Positions 7,891 through 15,624 of a stretch of 64,000 bases of DNA are shown one piece after another; within the stretch, counting starts at the first letter, position 1, and each line of letters starts with the position of its first letter. The stretch spans positions 1 through 64,000 of the forward strand of contig JBMNQH010000005.1 of the NCBI GenBank assembly GCA_050944035.1, written 5' to 3'. Origin of the DNA: JBMNQH01 sp050944035 (lineage in GTDB: Bacteria > Bacillota > Clostridia > Oscillospirales > Oscillospiraceae). Below the pieces are notes generated by a model. It saw nothing but the letters and a program-made list of their open reading frames with translations, was not told the DNA's origin and did not search any database. The translations under genes were made by a program, and so were the position numbers.

Positions 7891-8225
7891 ACTATTTCAC
7901 CTCCAGAGATGCGAAAAGGGCGCTCCCGTAAAGGAACGCCCTTGAAATCAGGTTGTTTTATCCGTTTTTTTGATGTAAATACTGCTGCTTGATTGCCCGC
8001 AAACCCTTGATTTTACTGGCTTTTTTTAAAAAATGCTGTAAGAACACTCGTACCATGAAGGGTTGACAGAAAAGATGTCAACCCTTTTTCTTGTTGCCTT
8101 TAGGCTTAATGCCCCCCTGGTTCTACCAGGGGTAAATAAAAAAGCCATGGCAAATGAATTGGTATAAAACAAGGAGCTAAAGTGGAATTGCCCTATGGTC
8201 CCCTAAAGAAGGATTTTTCAGATGA
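7891..8225. other. Gene-free junction between the element and the downstream chromosome
   Basis: About 335 bases hold no credible gene. There are hairpins at about 7916-7947 (GGGCG/CGCCC arms), 8058-8086, and 8113-8131 (CCCCTGGT/ACCAGGGG). The element's right boundary may lie here or in the nuclease fragment that follows, but I could not identify an attachment-site duplication. Confidence 0.4.
8058..8089 (+). terminator. Strong orphan terminator
   Basis: Perfect 11-bp arms AAGGGTTGACA and TGTCAACCCTT are followed by a T run. No gene on the plus strand ends before it, suggesting it belonged to a gene now lost. Confidence 0.65.
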
Positions 8226-8510
8226 ATTAAGAGCAAAGAATGGGCTAGAAGAGTTCGAGAATTGCGAACAGAAGAAGGATGGCCGATTGTAACGAAGAAT
8301 ACCGGCCGTAATGATCTGCCTGTTGGTGTATACGTTCTTGAGGAAGATCGTCAAGCCTATGTACATGATAGAAAAATTCCCGACCCTGTGAGAGTCGCCG
8401 TTTTGACACGAGACCATTTCCGATGTGCAAAATGTGGATGGTCCAGAGATATGTTTCGCCCTGATGATCCTCGAAAAATGCTCAATTTGCATCACATATG
8501 TTTTGGGTGA
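8226..8510 (+). pseudogene. Fragment of an HNH restriction-type endonuclease
   Basis: The frame starts directly after an in-frame TGA (8223-8225). It reads SKEWARRVRELRTEEGW, then VLEEDRQAYVHDRKIPDP, FRCAKCGW and LNLHHI before stopping at TGA 8508. This is the start of an HNH nuclease core (Cys-x2-Cys and the first His pair). The rest of the zinc-binding and catalytic part and the N-terminal region are missing. It is a leftover of a restriction endonuclease gene at the element boundary. A start at TTG 8262 is possible but no ribosome site supports it. Confidence 0.7.
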
Positions 8511-8528
8511 TACTGTACGGAGCTGTTG

Positions 8529-8572
8529 AATTCATGGCATGTTGTATTTTACAACACGCCATGAATTTTTTT
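8529..8572 (+). terminator. Terminator downstream of the HNH fragment
   Basis: Arms beginning AATTCATGGC and ending GCCATGAATT, about 18 bp with one mismatch, are followed by TTTTTTT. Confidence 0.7.
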
Positions 8573-8748
8573 CGTACAGGTCTCCGGTAAACCCGGTTAA
8601 ATTTATTGAAAATAAAGGACTTTCCTAACAGTCGAGTTGAATATTCATCGGTTTTGATTGACTTCCTGGACATTGGTCTTTATTCTGGAAACGGGCTTGC
8701 AAGACCAATCTTCCGCCGGGATTCTGGCGAGACAGGAGTGTTAAGACT

Positions 8749-9984
8749 ATGAATGAAAAGAAAACCTTCGGCGCCTTCATCCTCCAACGGCGAAGGGCAC
8801 TGAATATGACCCAGAAGGAATTTGCAGAAAAATTGTATGTTACAGAGTCCGCTGTAAGTAAGTGGGAACGGGGACTCAGTTATCCGGACATCACACTGTT
8901 GACCACCATCTGTGACATTTTACATGTATCTGAACACGAGCTGCTGACGGGGAATGAGGACACAGAACGCAGGGTTTCCCAACAGCTGGCGGCACGGTAT
9001 ATGCAGATGACGCGAAGATTTCGGCTCATCCAATATATTCTTTATGGGCTGATTCTTGTGGGCTGTGCCATCGGCAATCTGGTTGCGCAGCACCGTCTGG
9101 ACTGGTTTTTTATTGTCTTTGCGTCGGTATTGACCGCTGCGTCTCTGACCCTGGTTCCGGCACTGGCAGCGCTGCGAACAAGTCTCAGCCGCAAAAAGGC
9201 AGCGCTTACCTGCGGCAGCTTTACCCTGTCGTTGGAACTGTTGCTGTTGGTTTGCTGTGTCTACACCGGCGGGGACTGGTTTTTGGTAGCCGCAGTTTCC
9301 GTACTGTTTGGATTGAGCCTGGTGTTCCTGCCGTTTTTGTTGCCGATTTTACCGTTGCCTGCGTCCATTGTCCAGCGCAAGACGTCGGTGTATCTGGCGA
9401 TCCAAATAATGTTGCTTCTCATGTTGCTGTTGGTTTGCTGTCTGTATACCAGTGGTGGTTGGTTTCCTGTAGCAGCGGTGTCCGTACTGTTTGGCCTAGG
9501 CTTTTTGATTCTACCCGTATGGTTGCGGCAGTTGCCATTGCCCGGAACGCTTTCCAGACATAAAATATTGATTTATTTTACTATACAGACGGTGCTGTTG
9601 CTTGTCCTTCTGGCCGTGGTTGACATAGCCGCATTTGTACCGCTCAGCTTGCCGCTTACCCTGCTCTGTGCGATCCTTCCATGGGGGATTATGCTGATTC
9701 TGCGATATCTGCCTGTCAATGGTTGGTTTCGCTGGGCAGGGGTGTCGTCTTATCTGGCACTGTGGATTTGGCTTGCACCGGCAGGTCTGGATAAACTTTT
9801 GACGCGCTACTATGGCTATAGCTCCGATAATCCATATTCTATTTGGATTTCCTTTGATTTTTCCAATTGGAGCTGGGAGCAGACACCCATGAATGTAATA
9901 GCCATTCTTCTGTTTGCGCTGATTGCTGTTGCGATAGGACTGTTCATTATGGGTTTGCTCCGCTGCAGACGCCGTACCACTTGA
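8749..9984 (+). CDS. XRE-family regulator fused to a multi-helix membrane domain
   Basis: Residues 1-65 are a Cro/C1-type helix-turn-helix (MTQKEFAEKLYVTESAVSKW). Residues 90-400 are about ten hydrophobic helices. Such membrane-tethered XRE proteins are common in Clostridia and are thought to sense the envelope. The membrane part contains a duplication: LLLLVCCVYTGGDW.LVAAVSVLFGL recurs about 60 residues later as LLLLVCCLYTSGGW.PVAAVSVLFGL. GGAG precedes the ATG. No partner gene is adjacent on the same strand. Confidence 0.8.
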   Translation: MNEKKTFGAFILQRRRALNMTQKEFAEKLYVTESAVSKWERGLSYPDITLLTTICDILHVSEHELLTGNEDTERRVSQQLAARYMQMTRRFRLIQYILYGLILVGCAIGNLVAQHRLDWFFIVFASVLTAASLTLVPALAALRTSLSRKKAALTCGSFTLSLELLLLVCCVYTGGDWFLVAAVSVLFGLSLVFLPFLLPILPLPASIVQRKTSVYLAIQIMLLLMLLLVCCLYTSGGWFPVAAVSVLFGLGFLILPVWLRQLPLPGTLSRHKILIYFTIQTVLLLVLLAVVDIAAFVPLSLPLTLLCAILPWGIMLILRYLPVNGWFRWAGVSSYLALWIWLAPAGLDKLLTRYYGYSSDNPYSIWISFDFSNWSWEQTPMNVIAILLFALIAVAIGLFIMGLLRCRRRTT

Positions 9985-10064
9985 CCGGAGTAAATAGAAT
10001 TTGTCCGTTATCCAGTTATTAGCGGCCTCCTACATTCCAGTCCGATTAACGGTTTAACGGAAAA

Positions 10065-10114
10065 TTGGTAAGAAAGATTTACAGAAACTGTAAAATCTTT
10101 GATTCTCTTACCAA
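10065..10114 (+). promoter_or_regulatory. Long imperfect hairpin overlapping the CotH-gene promoter
   Basis: TTGGTAAGA (10065) pairs with TCTTACCAA (10106-10114) and AAGATTTACAG with CTGTAAAATCTT inside it. It abuts the -35 region of the next gene, so it may be an operator. No T run follows. Confidence 0.45.
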
Positions 10115-10137
10115 AATAGGAAGGACTATGTTATAAT
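10108..10137 (+). promoter_or_regulatory. Putative promoter of the CotH/SLH gene
   Basis: TATAAT at 10132-10137 has a weak -35 (TTACCA, 10108-10113) 18 bases upstream. The gene's ATG is 59 bases downstream. Confidence 0.5.
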
Positions 10138-10195
10138 ATTGCTGCCGTTGTAATTGCGGCTGTACAGTATGAGATACAATTCTAAGGAGGCCTTC

Positions 10196-12472
10196 ATGAG
10201 GAAGAGATGGAATTATCTGATTGCCCTGTTTACGATTGCGTTTTGTCTGGTGATTGGGGCATCGGGTGCATTTGCAGCAGAGGAACCATTGTCAGACCTA
10301 TATTATCTGGCAAGTACTTCGACGGATAGTGACACAGCAGTGGCATTACAAACGGTGGAAGGGGAGCAATACCTGTTTTTGCCGTCCTCTGCGGATTTTG
10401 AAAATTTGACGCTTTATTTTGAGGCGGAAACGGCGGTGATTTCCAGCGATACAGAAAGTGCGATCATCAGCAGCGGGACACCTTTTGATTTTTCCGTTCT
10501 GTTTGATGAAGCTCCTGCTGATAAAGTGTATACAGTAACGCTGGTAAGCGGAGAGAACAAAATTACCGTCCATGTTATGCGTTCAGCCAATCTGCGCTCG
10601 ATGTATATCACCAGTGCAAATGCGGAGAAAGACAGGGAATGGGTAGAGCAGGATAAGGAAAACAAGGCAAAAGACAATCCAATGGTTCTGCTGCGCGCGG
10701 ATGGCAGCTGTGTTTATGACGGTGAGCTGAAAAATATCAAAGGCCGTGGAAATTCCACCTGGAATGCTCCCAAAAAGCCCTATCAGATCAAGCTGGATGA
10801 AGCGACGGATTTGTTGGAAACCGGTGATCCCAATGAAGTAGAGACCACTTGGGTTCTGCTTGCCAATTATTACGATGATACATTGATTCACAACAGTGTG
10901 ACTTACAATCTGGCAGCAGAATTTGGTTTGGACTATTCTCCAAACTGCGAAATGTTGGATCTCTATTATGACGGTGAATATCGTGGTACTTATTTGTTAA
11001 GCGAAAAAACAGAGATTGGTACAGGACGCGTCAATATTGCAAATCTCGAGGCAGAAATCGAGGACTGCAACAGTACAATTGAAGATTTTGATGAACTGCC
11101 TACAGCGGTCGGCACCAACAGCTATGGAAATTCCTATCAATATGTAACAGGACTGACCACGCCAAAGGATATTTCCGGCGGGTATCTGCTAGAGTTGGAT
11201 TTTGAGGATCGTGCCAAAGCAGAAAAGAGCTGGTTCCAGACTTCAAATGGGAAGTATGTGGTCAGCAAGAGCCCGGAATATCTCTCAGCAGATGCTATGG
11301 AGTATATCAGCGGCTTTTATCAGGAGTTTGAGGATGCAGTTTATAACGGCGGTGTGAATCCAACCACAGGAAAAAGCTATACAGATTATGTGGATTTAGA
11401 ATCTCTTGCAAAGTGCTATCTGATTCAGGAGCTCTCCCGGAATGAGGATGCATTTCAGACTTCGACCTATTTTTATAAGCCGGAAGATGAGGAGAGACTG
11501 TATGCCGGTCCAGTATGGGATTTTGATGCAGCTTATGGCAGCTATGCTGAAACGGCTGATGATCAGAGTTTGGTAGCTGGCCAGACAAAATTGGGCCAAA
11601 AGCTGTTATCCATTCCAGGTTTCCGTGCTGCTGTTCAACGGTATTACAGTGAGGAGCTGTACGATCTGGTTTCTGAGATTGTACTGAGCAATTCCTATGA
11701 GGCAAGCGGCAGATATCTTCGATCAATTCTCAATTATGCAACCGAATGTATGGATAGCTGGCAGATGAATCGTGTGCTTTGGTCCGAGCTGCGTACAGGC
11801 GGCAACGACTACACAGCGTGTATCACAGCATTCCAGGATTTTATCTCTGCCCGGAACGAGTGGCTGTATTCTGAGGTTATGAGCTGGGATGAAAATACAA
11901 CCTTTCCGATTCGGTTTATCGATGTCCCAAAAGACGCTTGGTATTATGATGCGGTGAACTATGTTGTAGAGCGCGGTCTCTTTAATGGGACCTCGGAACT
12001 CCGGTTTTCCCCGGAAAATGTTATGACGCGCGCGATGGCCGTTACAGTTCTGCATCGCTTGGATGGAAACCCCAGTGTGGGCGATAACGATACCTTTTCC
12101 GATGTGGATGGAAATTCCTGGTATGGGGAGGCGGTTGCCTGGGCAGTAGAGAATGGCATTGTCAATGGGTACCCGGATGGAACCTTCCAGCCAGAGCGTA
12201 AGGTTACAAGAGAAGAACTGGTTACAATTTTTTACCGTTATGCAGAGTATGCGGAGGCAGATACCATGGCACCGGAAATTCCGAACAGCTACGTTGACGG
12301 TGCAACGGTCTCGGATTGGGCTCGTGAGGCATTTGGATGGGCGATTGCAAATGAATTGATTCATGGTACGGATTCCACAACGCCAACGCTTTCTCCAAAG
12401 GGGACGGCAGTCCGTTGCCAGGCTGCGGCCATTTTCCAGCGATACAACGAGTTCATTGCAACGTCAAAATAA
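10196..12472 (+). CDS. Secreted CotH-kinase-family surface protein with three SLH domains
   Basis: The start at ATG 10196 has AAGGAGG seven bases upstream. Residues 1-28 are a signal peptide ending AFAAEE. The central part has the CotH signature (KNIKGRGNSTWNAPKKPYQI, later GPVWDFDAAYGSY), an atypical protein-kinase fold known from spore-coat CotH. The last about 170 residues are three SLH repeats (DVPKDAWYYDAVNYVVERGL and two more) that anchor proteins to the wall or S-layer. The 758-residue protein is thus probably an exported cell-surface kinase-like protein. Its substrate is unknown. It stands alone and is followed by a terminator. Confidence 0.85.
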   Translation: MRKRWNYLIALFTIAFCLVIGASGAFAAEEPLSDLYYLASTSTDSDTAVALQTVEGEQYLFLPSSADFENLTLYFEAETAVISSDTESAIISSGTPFDFSVLFDEAPADKVYTVTLVSGENKITVHVMRSANLRSMYITSANAEKDREWVEQDKENKAKDNPMVLLRADGSCVYDGELKNIKGRGNSTWNAPKKPYQIKLDEATDLLETGDPNEVETTWVLLANYYDDTLIHNSVTYNLAAEFGLDYSPNCEMLDLYYDGEYRGTYLLSEKTEIGTGRVNIANLEAEIEDCNSTIEDFDELPTAVGTNSYGNSYQYVTGLTTPKDISGGYLLELDFEDRAKAEKSWFQTSNGKYVVSKSPEYLSADAMEYISGFYQEFEDAVYNGGVNPTTGKSYTDYVDLESLAKCYLIQELSRNEDAFQTSTYFYKPEDEERLYAGPVWDFDAAYGSYAETADDQSLVAGQTKLGQKLLSIPGFRAAVQRYYSEELYDLVSEIVLSNSYEASGRYLRSILNYATECMDSWQMNRVLWSELRTGGNDYTACITAFQDFISARNEWLYSEVMSWDENTTFPIRFIDVPKDAWYYDAVNYVVERGLFNGTSELRFSPENVMTRAMAVTVLHRLDGNPSVGDNDTFSDVDGNSWYGEAVAWAVENGIVNGYPDGTFQPERKVTREELVTIFYRYAEYAEADTMAPEIPNSYVDGATVSDWAREAFGWAIANELIHGTDSTTPTLSPKGTAVRCQAAAIFQRYNEFIATSK

Positions 12473-12484
12473 AGTAAGAATAGT

Positions 12485-12522
12485 AAGGGCGATTCCTTTG
12501 CAAAAGGGATCGCCCTTTTTTG
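12485..12522 (+). terminator. Terminator after the CotH/SLH gene
   Basis: Arms AAGGGCGATTCCTTT and AAGGGATCGCCCTT are followed by TTTTTT. Confidence 0.8.
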
Positions 12523-12587
12523 TTGTATAAAGAAAGCCACCGGCAGTGCTGGTGGTTCCAAAAAGCTTTGGCTATGCGCAAAAAAAT

Positions 12588-12642
12588 CCTCCTTTGGTAG
12601 AATGAAGATGGTCTGCCAACCGTTAACAAAAACCAAAGGAGG
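12588..12642 (+). promoter_or_regulatory. Hairpin that can hide the transposase ribosome-binding site
   Basis: CCTCCTTTGGT (12588-12598) is perfectly complementary to ACCAAAGGAGG (12632-12642), which contains the Shine-Dalgarno sequence of tnpA. Sequestration of the ribosome site by the leader is known for IS200. Confidence 0.65.
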
Positions 12643-12654
12643 CATCAAGTCCCG

Positions 12655-12993
12655 ATGAAACTTGATGCAAGTAGTTTAGCACACACGAAGTGGGAATGTA
12701 AGTATCATATGCTGGTGAGTATCCCGCCCAGGTATAGCGTGTTGCAGATCATGGGGTACTTAAAGGGAAAGAGTAGCCTGATGATATACGAAAAATGTGC
12801 CAATATGAAGTACAAGTACGGAAATCGGCACTTTTGGTTTAGAGGGTACTACATAAGTACGGTTGGCCGAAACAAGAAGGCGATCGAGCAGTATATCAGG
12901 AATCGGTTGCAGCAGGACAATGCGGATGATCAGATGAGTATCCAAGAATATATTGATCCGTTTACGGGTAGGCCGGTAAAAAAAGGCAAATAA
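12655..12993 (+). pseudogene. tnpA: IS200-type transposase TnpA lacking its HUH catalytic segment
   Basis: The 112-residue reading frame starts MKLDASSLAHTKWECKYH and then jumps directly to MLVSIPPRYSVLQIMGYLKG. Intact IS200 transposases (about 150 residues) have between these parts the APKYRR region and the CPDHVH metal-binding HUH motif. Here only its final His-Met-Leu-Val survives. The frame and the C-terminal part with NRHFWFRGYYISTVGRN are preserved, so the deletion was in frame. The protein should bind DNA poorly or not at all and cannot cleave. The ribosome site AAAGGAGG is intact. Confidence 0.75.
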
Positions 12994-13125
12994 AATCGAG
13001 CCCCTTCAGGGGCAGCCTGGGAAAGTCGCGCGGTTGACAGACTTTTCGATGAGCTATAGGCTCTGCCCGGGACATGCCCCAAGGGGACTTGTGCAAACCA
13101 CCGGCACGGCCGGTGGTTATGATTT

Positions 13126-13659
13126 TTATTTTAGATTTTGTGTATCTTGTAATGTGAATTTCCAGATACAGGCGCAGCTGGAATCCGTGACATCCGGAAA
13201 GCAGCTCATACAGGTGCAGTGAATCCGATCGTCAATTGCTTTGGCAAATTCAGTGTACTCAACAAGTCCGGCCGGTTTGCAGGGATGAAATCCCATCTGT
13301 TTCCGTTCGCGTGCTGCCTGTACACGGCAGGTGACGACCCGATAGAGCAGCACATCCTGTGTCAAGACAAGGTCATCTTTGTTGACGGTTGCATTATAGC
13401 GATAGGGGAGTGCAGCGGCCAAACCCTGCAGGCCACAATGCTCCGGCAGCTGCAAGAACGCCTTGATTCATTTGGCCTCAATTGCGGAGAAACTGCGCCA
13501 AATGTTGCAGTCATGTTCCATAGCCTCTTCCATCCCAAACTTGTTCTCGATAGACTGGAACCAGACACCATCCATCGCAATCAAATTCTTTGCGTACAAT
13601 GTAATTAGCTGGATCAATTGTTCTTTATCGAGCTGTTGGAGCAGTTCCTGTGTATTCAT
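13126..13659 (-). pseudogene. DUF6125-like protein gene interrupted by an in-frame TGA
   Basis: From ATG 13659 (AAGGAGCC upstream) the frame reads MNTQELLQQLDKEQLIQLIT, with LIAMDGVWFQSIENKFGMEE, and meets TGA at 13470-13468. It then continues in the same frame with IKAFLQLPEHCGLQGLAAAL and RVQAARERKQMGFHPCKPAG to 13126, where a Cys-rich end (HCTCMSCFPD) follows. The two halves join as one 177-codon DUF6125-type protein, related to thiazoline-carboxylate-hydrolase-like folds. An arginine is expected at the TGA, so a CGA-to-TGA change is likely. It is a pseudogene or a sequencing error. Confidence 0.7.
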
Positions 13660-13728
13660 CGGCTTATTTGGCTCCTTATAGAAAAGGTTATGGAACAGAT
13701 GGTAAAACAGAAGTTTGAAAAAGTCAAG

Positions 13729-13768
13729 AAAACCCCCAGACAGTTTTACTTTACTATCTGGGAGTTTT
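13729..13768 (-). terminator. Terminator after the ABC exporter operon
   Basis: On the minus strand arms AACTCCCAGATAG and CTGTCTGGGGGTT are followed by TTTC. Confidence 0.6.
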
Positions 13769-13779
13769 GTAACCGAGCA

Positions 13780-15621
13780 TCAGGCAATGGCATCCTCGAA
13801 CTGGCTGTTATACAGGGTGGCATAAAAACCATCCAGAGCAAGCAGTTCTTCATGCGTGCCCTGTTCTACAATGTTGCCATCACGCATGACCAGAATCAGA
13901 TCTGCTTCACGGATGGTAGACAGACGATGGGCGATAACAAAGCTGGTGCGCCCCTCCATCAGACGGTTCATGGCATCCTGAATCAATTGTTCTGTGCGGG
14001 TATCAACCGAGCTGGTTGCTTCGTCTAGAATCATGATAGGACTATTTGCCAGAATTGCGCGTGCAATGGTGAGCAGCTGTTTCTGACCCTGAGAAATGTT
14101 GCTGGCCTCTTCATTGAGTTCCATGTTGTAACCGCCGGGCAGTGTGCGGATGAACTGGTCTGCGTGTGCGGCCTTTGCGGCGGCAATGACCTCCTCGTCG
14201 GTGGCATCCAGCCTGCCGTAACGGATATTTTCCATAATGGAACCCTTAAACAGCCAGGTGTCCTGTAATACCATGCAGAAGTTCTGGCGCAGAGCACCGC
14301 GGGGATAGTCGCGAATGTCGTGGCTGTCAATCAAAATCTGACCGGCGTCAATGTCGTAGAACCGCATCAGAAGTTTTACCATGGTCGTTTTCCCCGCGCC
14401 GGTGGGACCGACGATTGCAACAGTCTGCCCTTCTTTTACATCACAGCTCCAGTCGTGAATGATCGGAGTTTCGGGATTGTAACCGAAACGGACATGCTGG
14501 AAAGAGATATTTCCTTTGATTTGTTCAGCATTTGCGGGATGCTCAGCATCGGCGACTTCCTCTGCCTCGTCTAAGAATTCAAACACACGTTCTGCAGCCG
14601 CAGCCATAGACTGCATCTGATTGGAAACCTGTGCAAGCTGTGTGATCGGGCTGGTGAAGTTGGTAACATAGGCGATAAATGCCTGAATATCACCGACTGT
14701 GATGGTGCCTTTGGCGGCAAGGACACAACCGGAAATCGCAACCGCAACATAGCCGAGTTTTCCGACAAAGTTCATCAGCGGCTGCATCAGACCGGAAAGA
14801 AACTGGCTTTTCCAGGCGGATTCATAAAGCTGGTTGTTAGTTTCCTGGAAAGTTTCCAAAATTGCTTCTTCACGGTTAAAAGCCTTAACCACATTGTGTC
14901 CGCCATAAACTTCTTCCACCTGACCGTTGACATTGCCGAGATCGCGTTGCTGTGCCTTAAAATATTTTTGGCTGTGTTTGACCACAAACATGACCAGAAC
15001 TGCGGAAACCGGAAGAATAATCAGTGCAATCAATGTCATGATTCCGCTGATCGTAATCATCATATACAGAACACCGATGATTGTGGTAATGCTGGTGATA
15101 AGCTGTGTGATGGACTGGTTCATGCCCTGGCTCATCGTATCAATGTCGTTGGTGATACGGGAAAGGACTTCGCCGACTGTACGGCTTTCGAAGTATTTCA
15201 TAGGGATGCGATGGATTTTTTCAGAGATTTCGCGACGCATCCGAAATGCAACGTGCTGCGTGATGCTGGACATGATCCAGCTCTGTACAAAACTGCAGAT
15301 AGTGCTGACACCGTAAATAGCCAGAACGGTGAGCAGAATTTTTTGGATTTTCCCGAAGTTGATGCCACCTGAACCCGTAAACTTTGCCATCAGACCGGTG
15401 GCAAGTTCTGTGGTTGCTTTGGATAACACTTTTGGTCCGACAACGTTGAAGATTGTGCTGCCAACCGCGAAAATCAAAACGATCAATACGGGAATTCGGA
15501 ATTTCCCGATATAGGAGAACAGTTTTTTTATGGTACCTTTAAAATCTTTTGCTTTTTCTCCACCGGCAAATCCTCCGCCGTGTCCGCCGGGACCACGCAT
15601 GGGTCTTTTTGCTTCTGCCAT
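13780..15621 (-). CDS. ABC exporter half-transporter, canonical NBD subunit
   Basis: The 613-residue protein has six transmembrane helices (about residues 40-340) followed by a nucleotide-binding domain with Walker A GPTGAGKTT, signature ISQGQ and Walker B MILDEATSSVD, with the catalytic Glu present. It works as a heterodimer with the product of the gene just upstream. That gene supplies the degenerate site. Substrates of such pairs are usually drugs, lipids or peptides and cannot be told here. AGGAGG precedes the ATG, and the previous stop is three bases upstream. A glycine-rich N-terminus (GPGGHGGGFAGGEK) is notable. Confidence 0.88.
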   Translation of the reverse strand: MAEAKRPMRGPGGHGGGFAGGEKAKDFKGTIKKLFSYIGKFRIPVLIVLIFAVGSTIFNVVGPKVLSKATTELATGLMAKFTGSGGINFGKIQKILLTVLAIYGVSTICSFVQSWIMSSITQHVAFRMRREISEKIHRIPMKYFESRTVGEVLSRITNDIDTMSQGMNQSITQLITSITTIIGVLYMMITISGIMTLIALIILPVSAVLVMFVVKHSQKYFKAQQRDLGNVNGQVEEVYGGHNVVKAFNREEAILETFQETNNQLYESAWKSQFLSGLMQPLMNFVGKLGYVAVAISGCVLAAKGTITVGDIQAFIAYVTNFTSPITQLAQVSNQMQSMAAAAERVFEFLDEAEEVADAEHPANAEQIKGNISFQHVRFGYNPETPIIHDWSCDVKEGQTVAIVGPTGAGKTTMVKLLMRFYDIDAGQILIDSHDIRDYPRGALRQNFCMVLQDTWLFKGSIMENIRYGRLDATDEEVIAAAKAAHADQFIRTLPGGYNMELNEEASNISQGQKQLLTIARAILANSPIMILDEATSSVDTRTEQLIQDAMNRLMEGRTSFVIAHRLSTIREADLILVMRDGNIVEQGTHEELLALDGFYATLYNSQFEDAIA

Positions 15622-15624
15622 GGG

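Larger units (their letters stand above)
12530..13118 (+). mobile_element. IS200/IS605-type insertion sequence, internally deleted
   Basis: The element has subterminal hairpins typical of IS200: GCCACCGGCAGTGCTGGTGG at 12536-12555 on the left and ACCACCGGCACGGCCGGTGG at 13097-13116 on the right. It lacks classical terminal inverted repeats. A single tnpA with an internal deletion lies inside and there is no tnpB. Exact ends cannot be fixed without a comparison copy. It sits directly after the terminator of the CotH/SLH gene. Confidence 0.75.
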
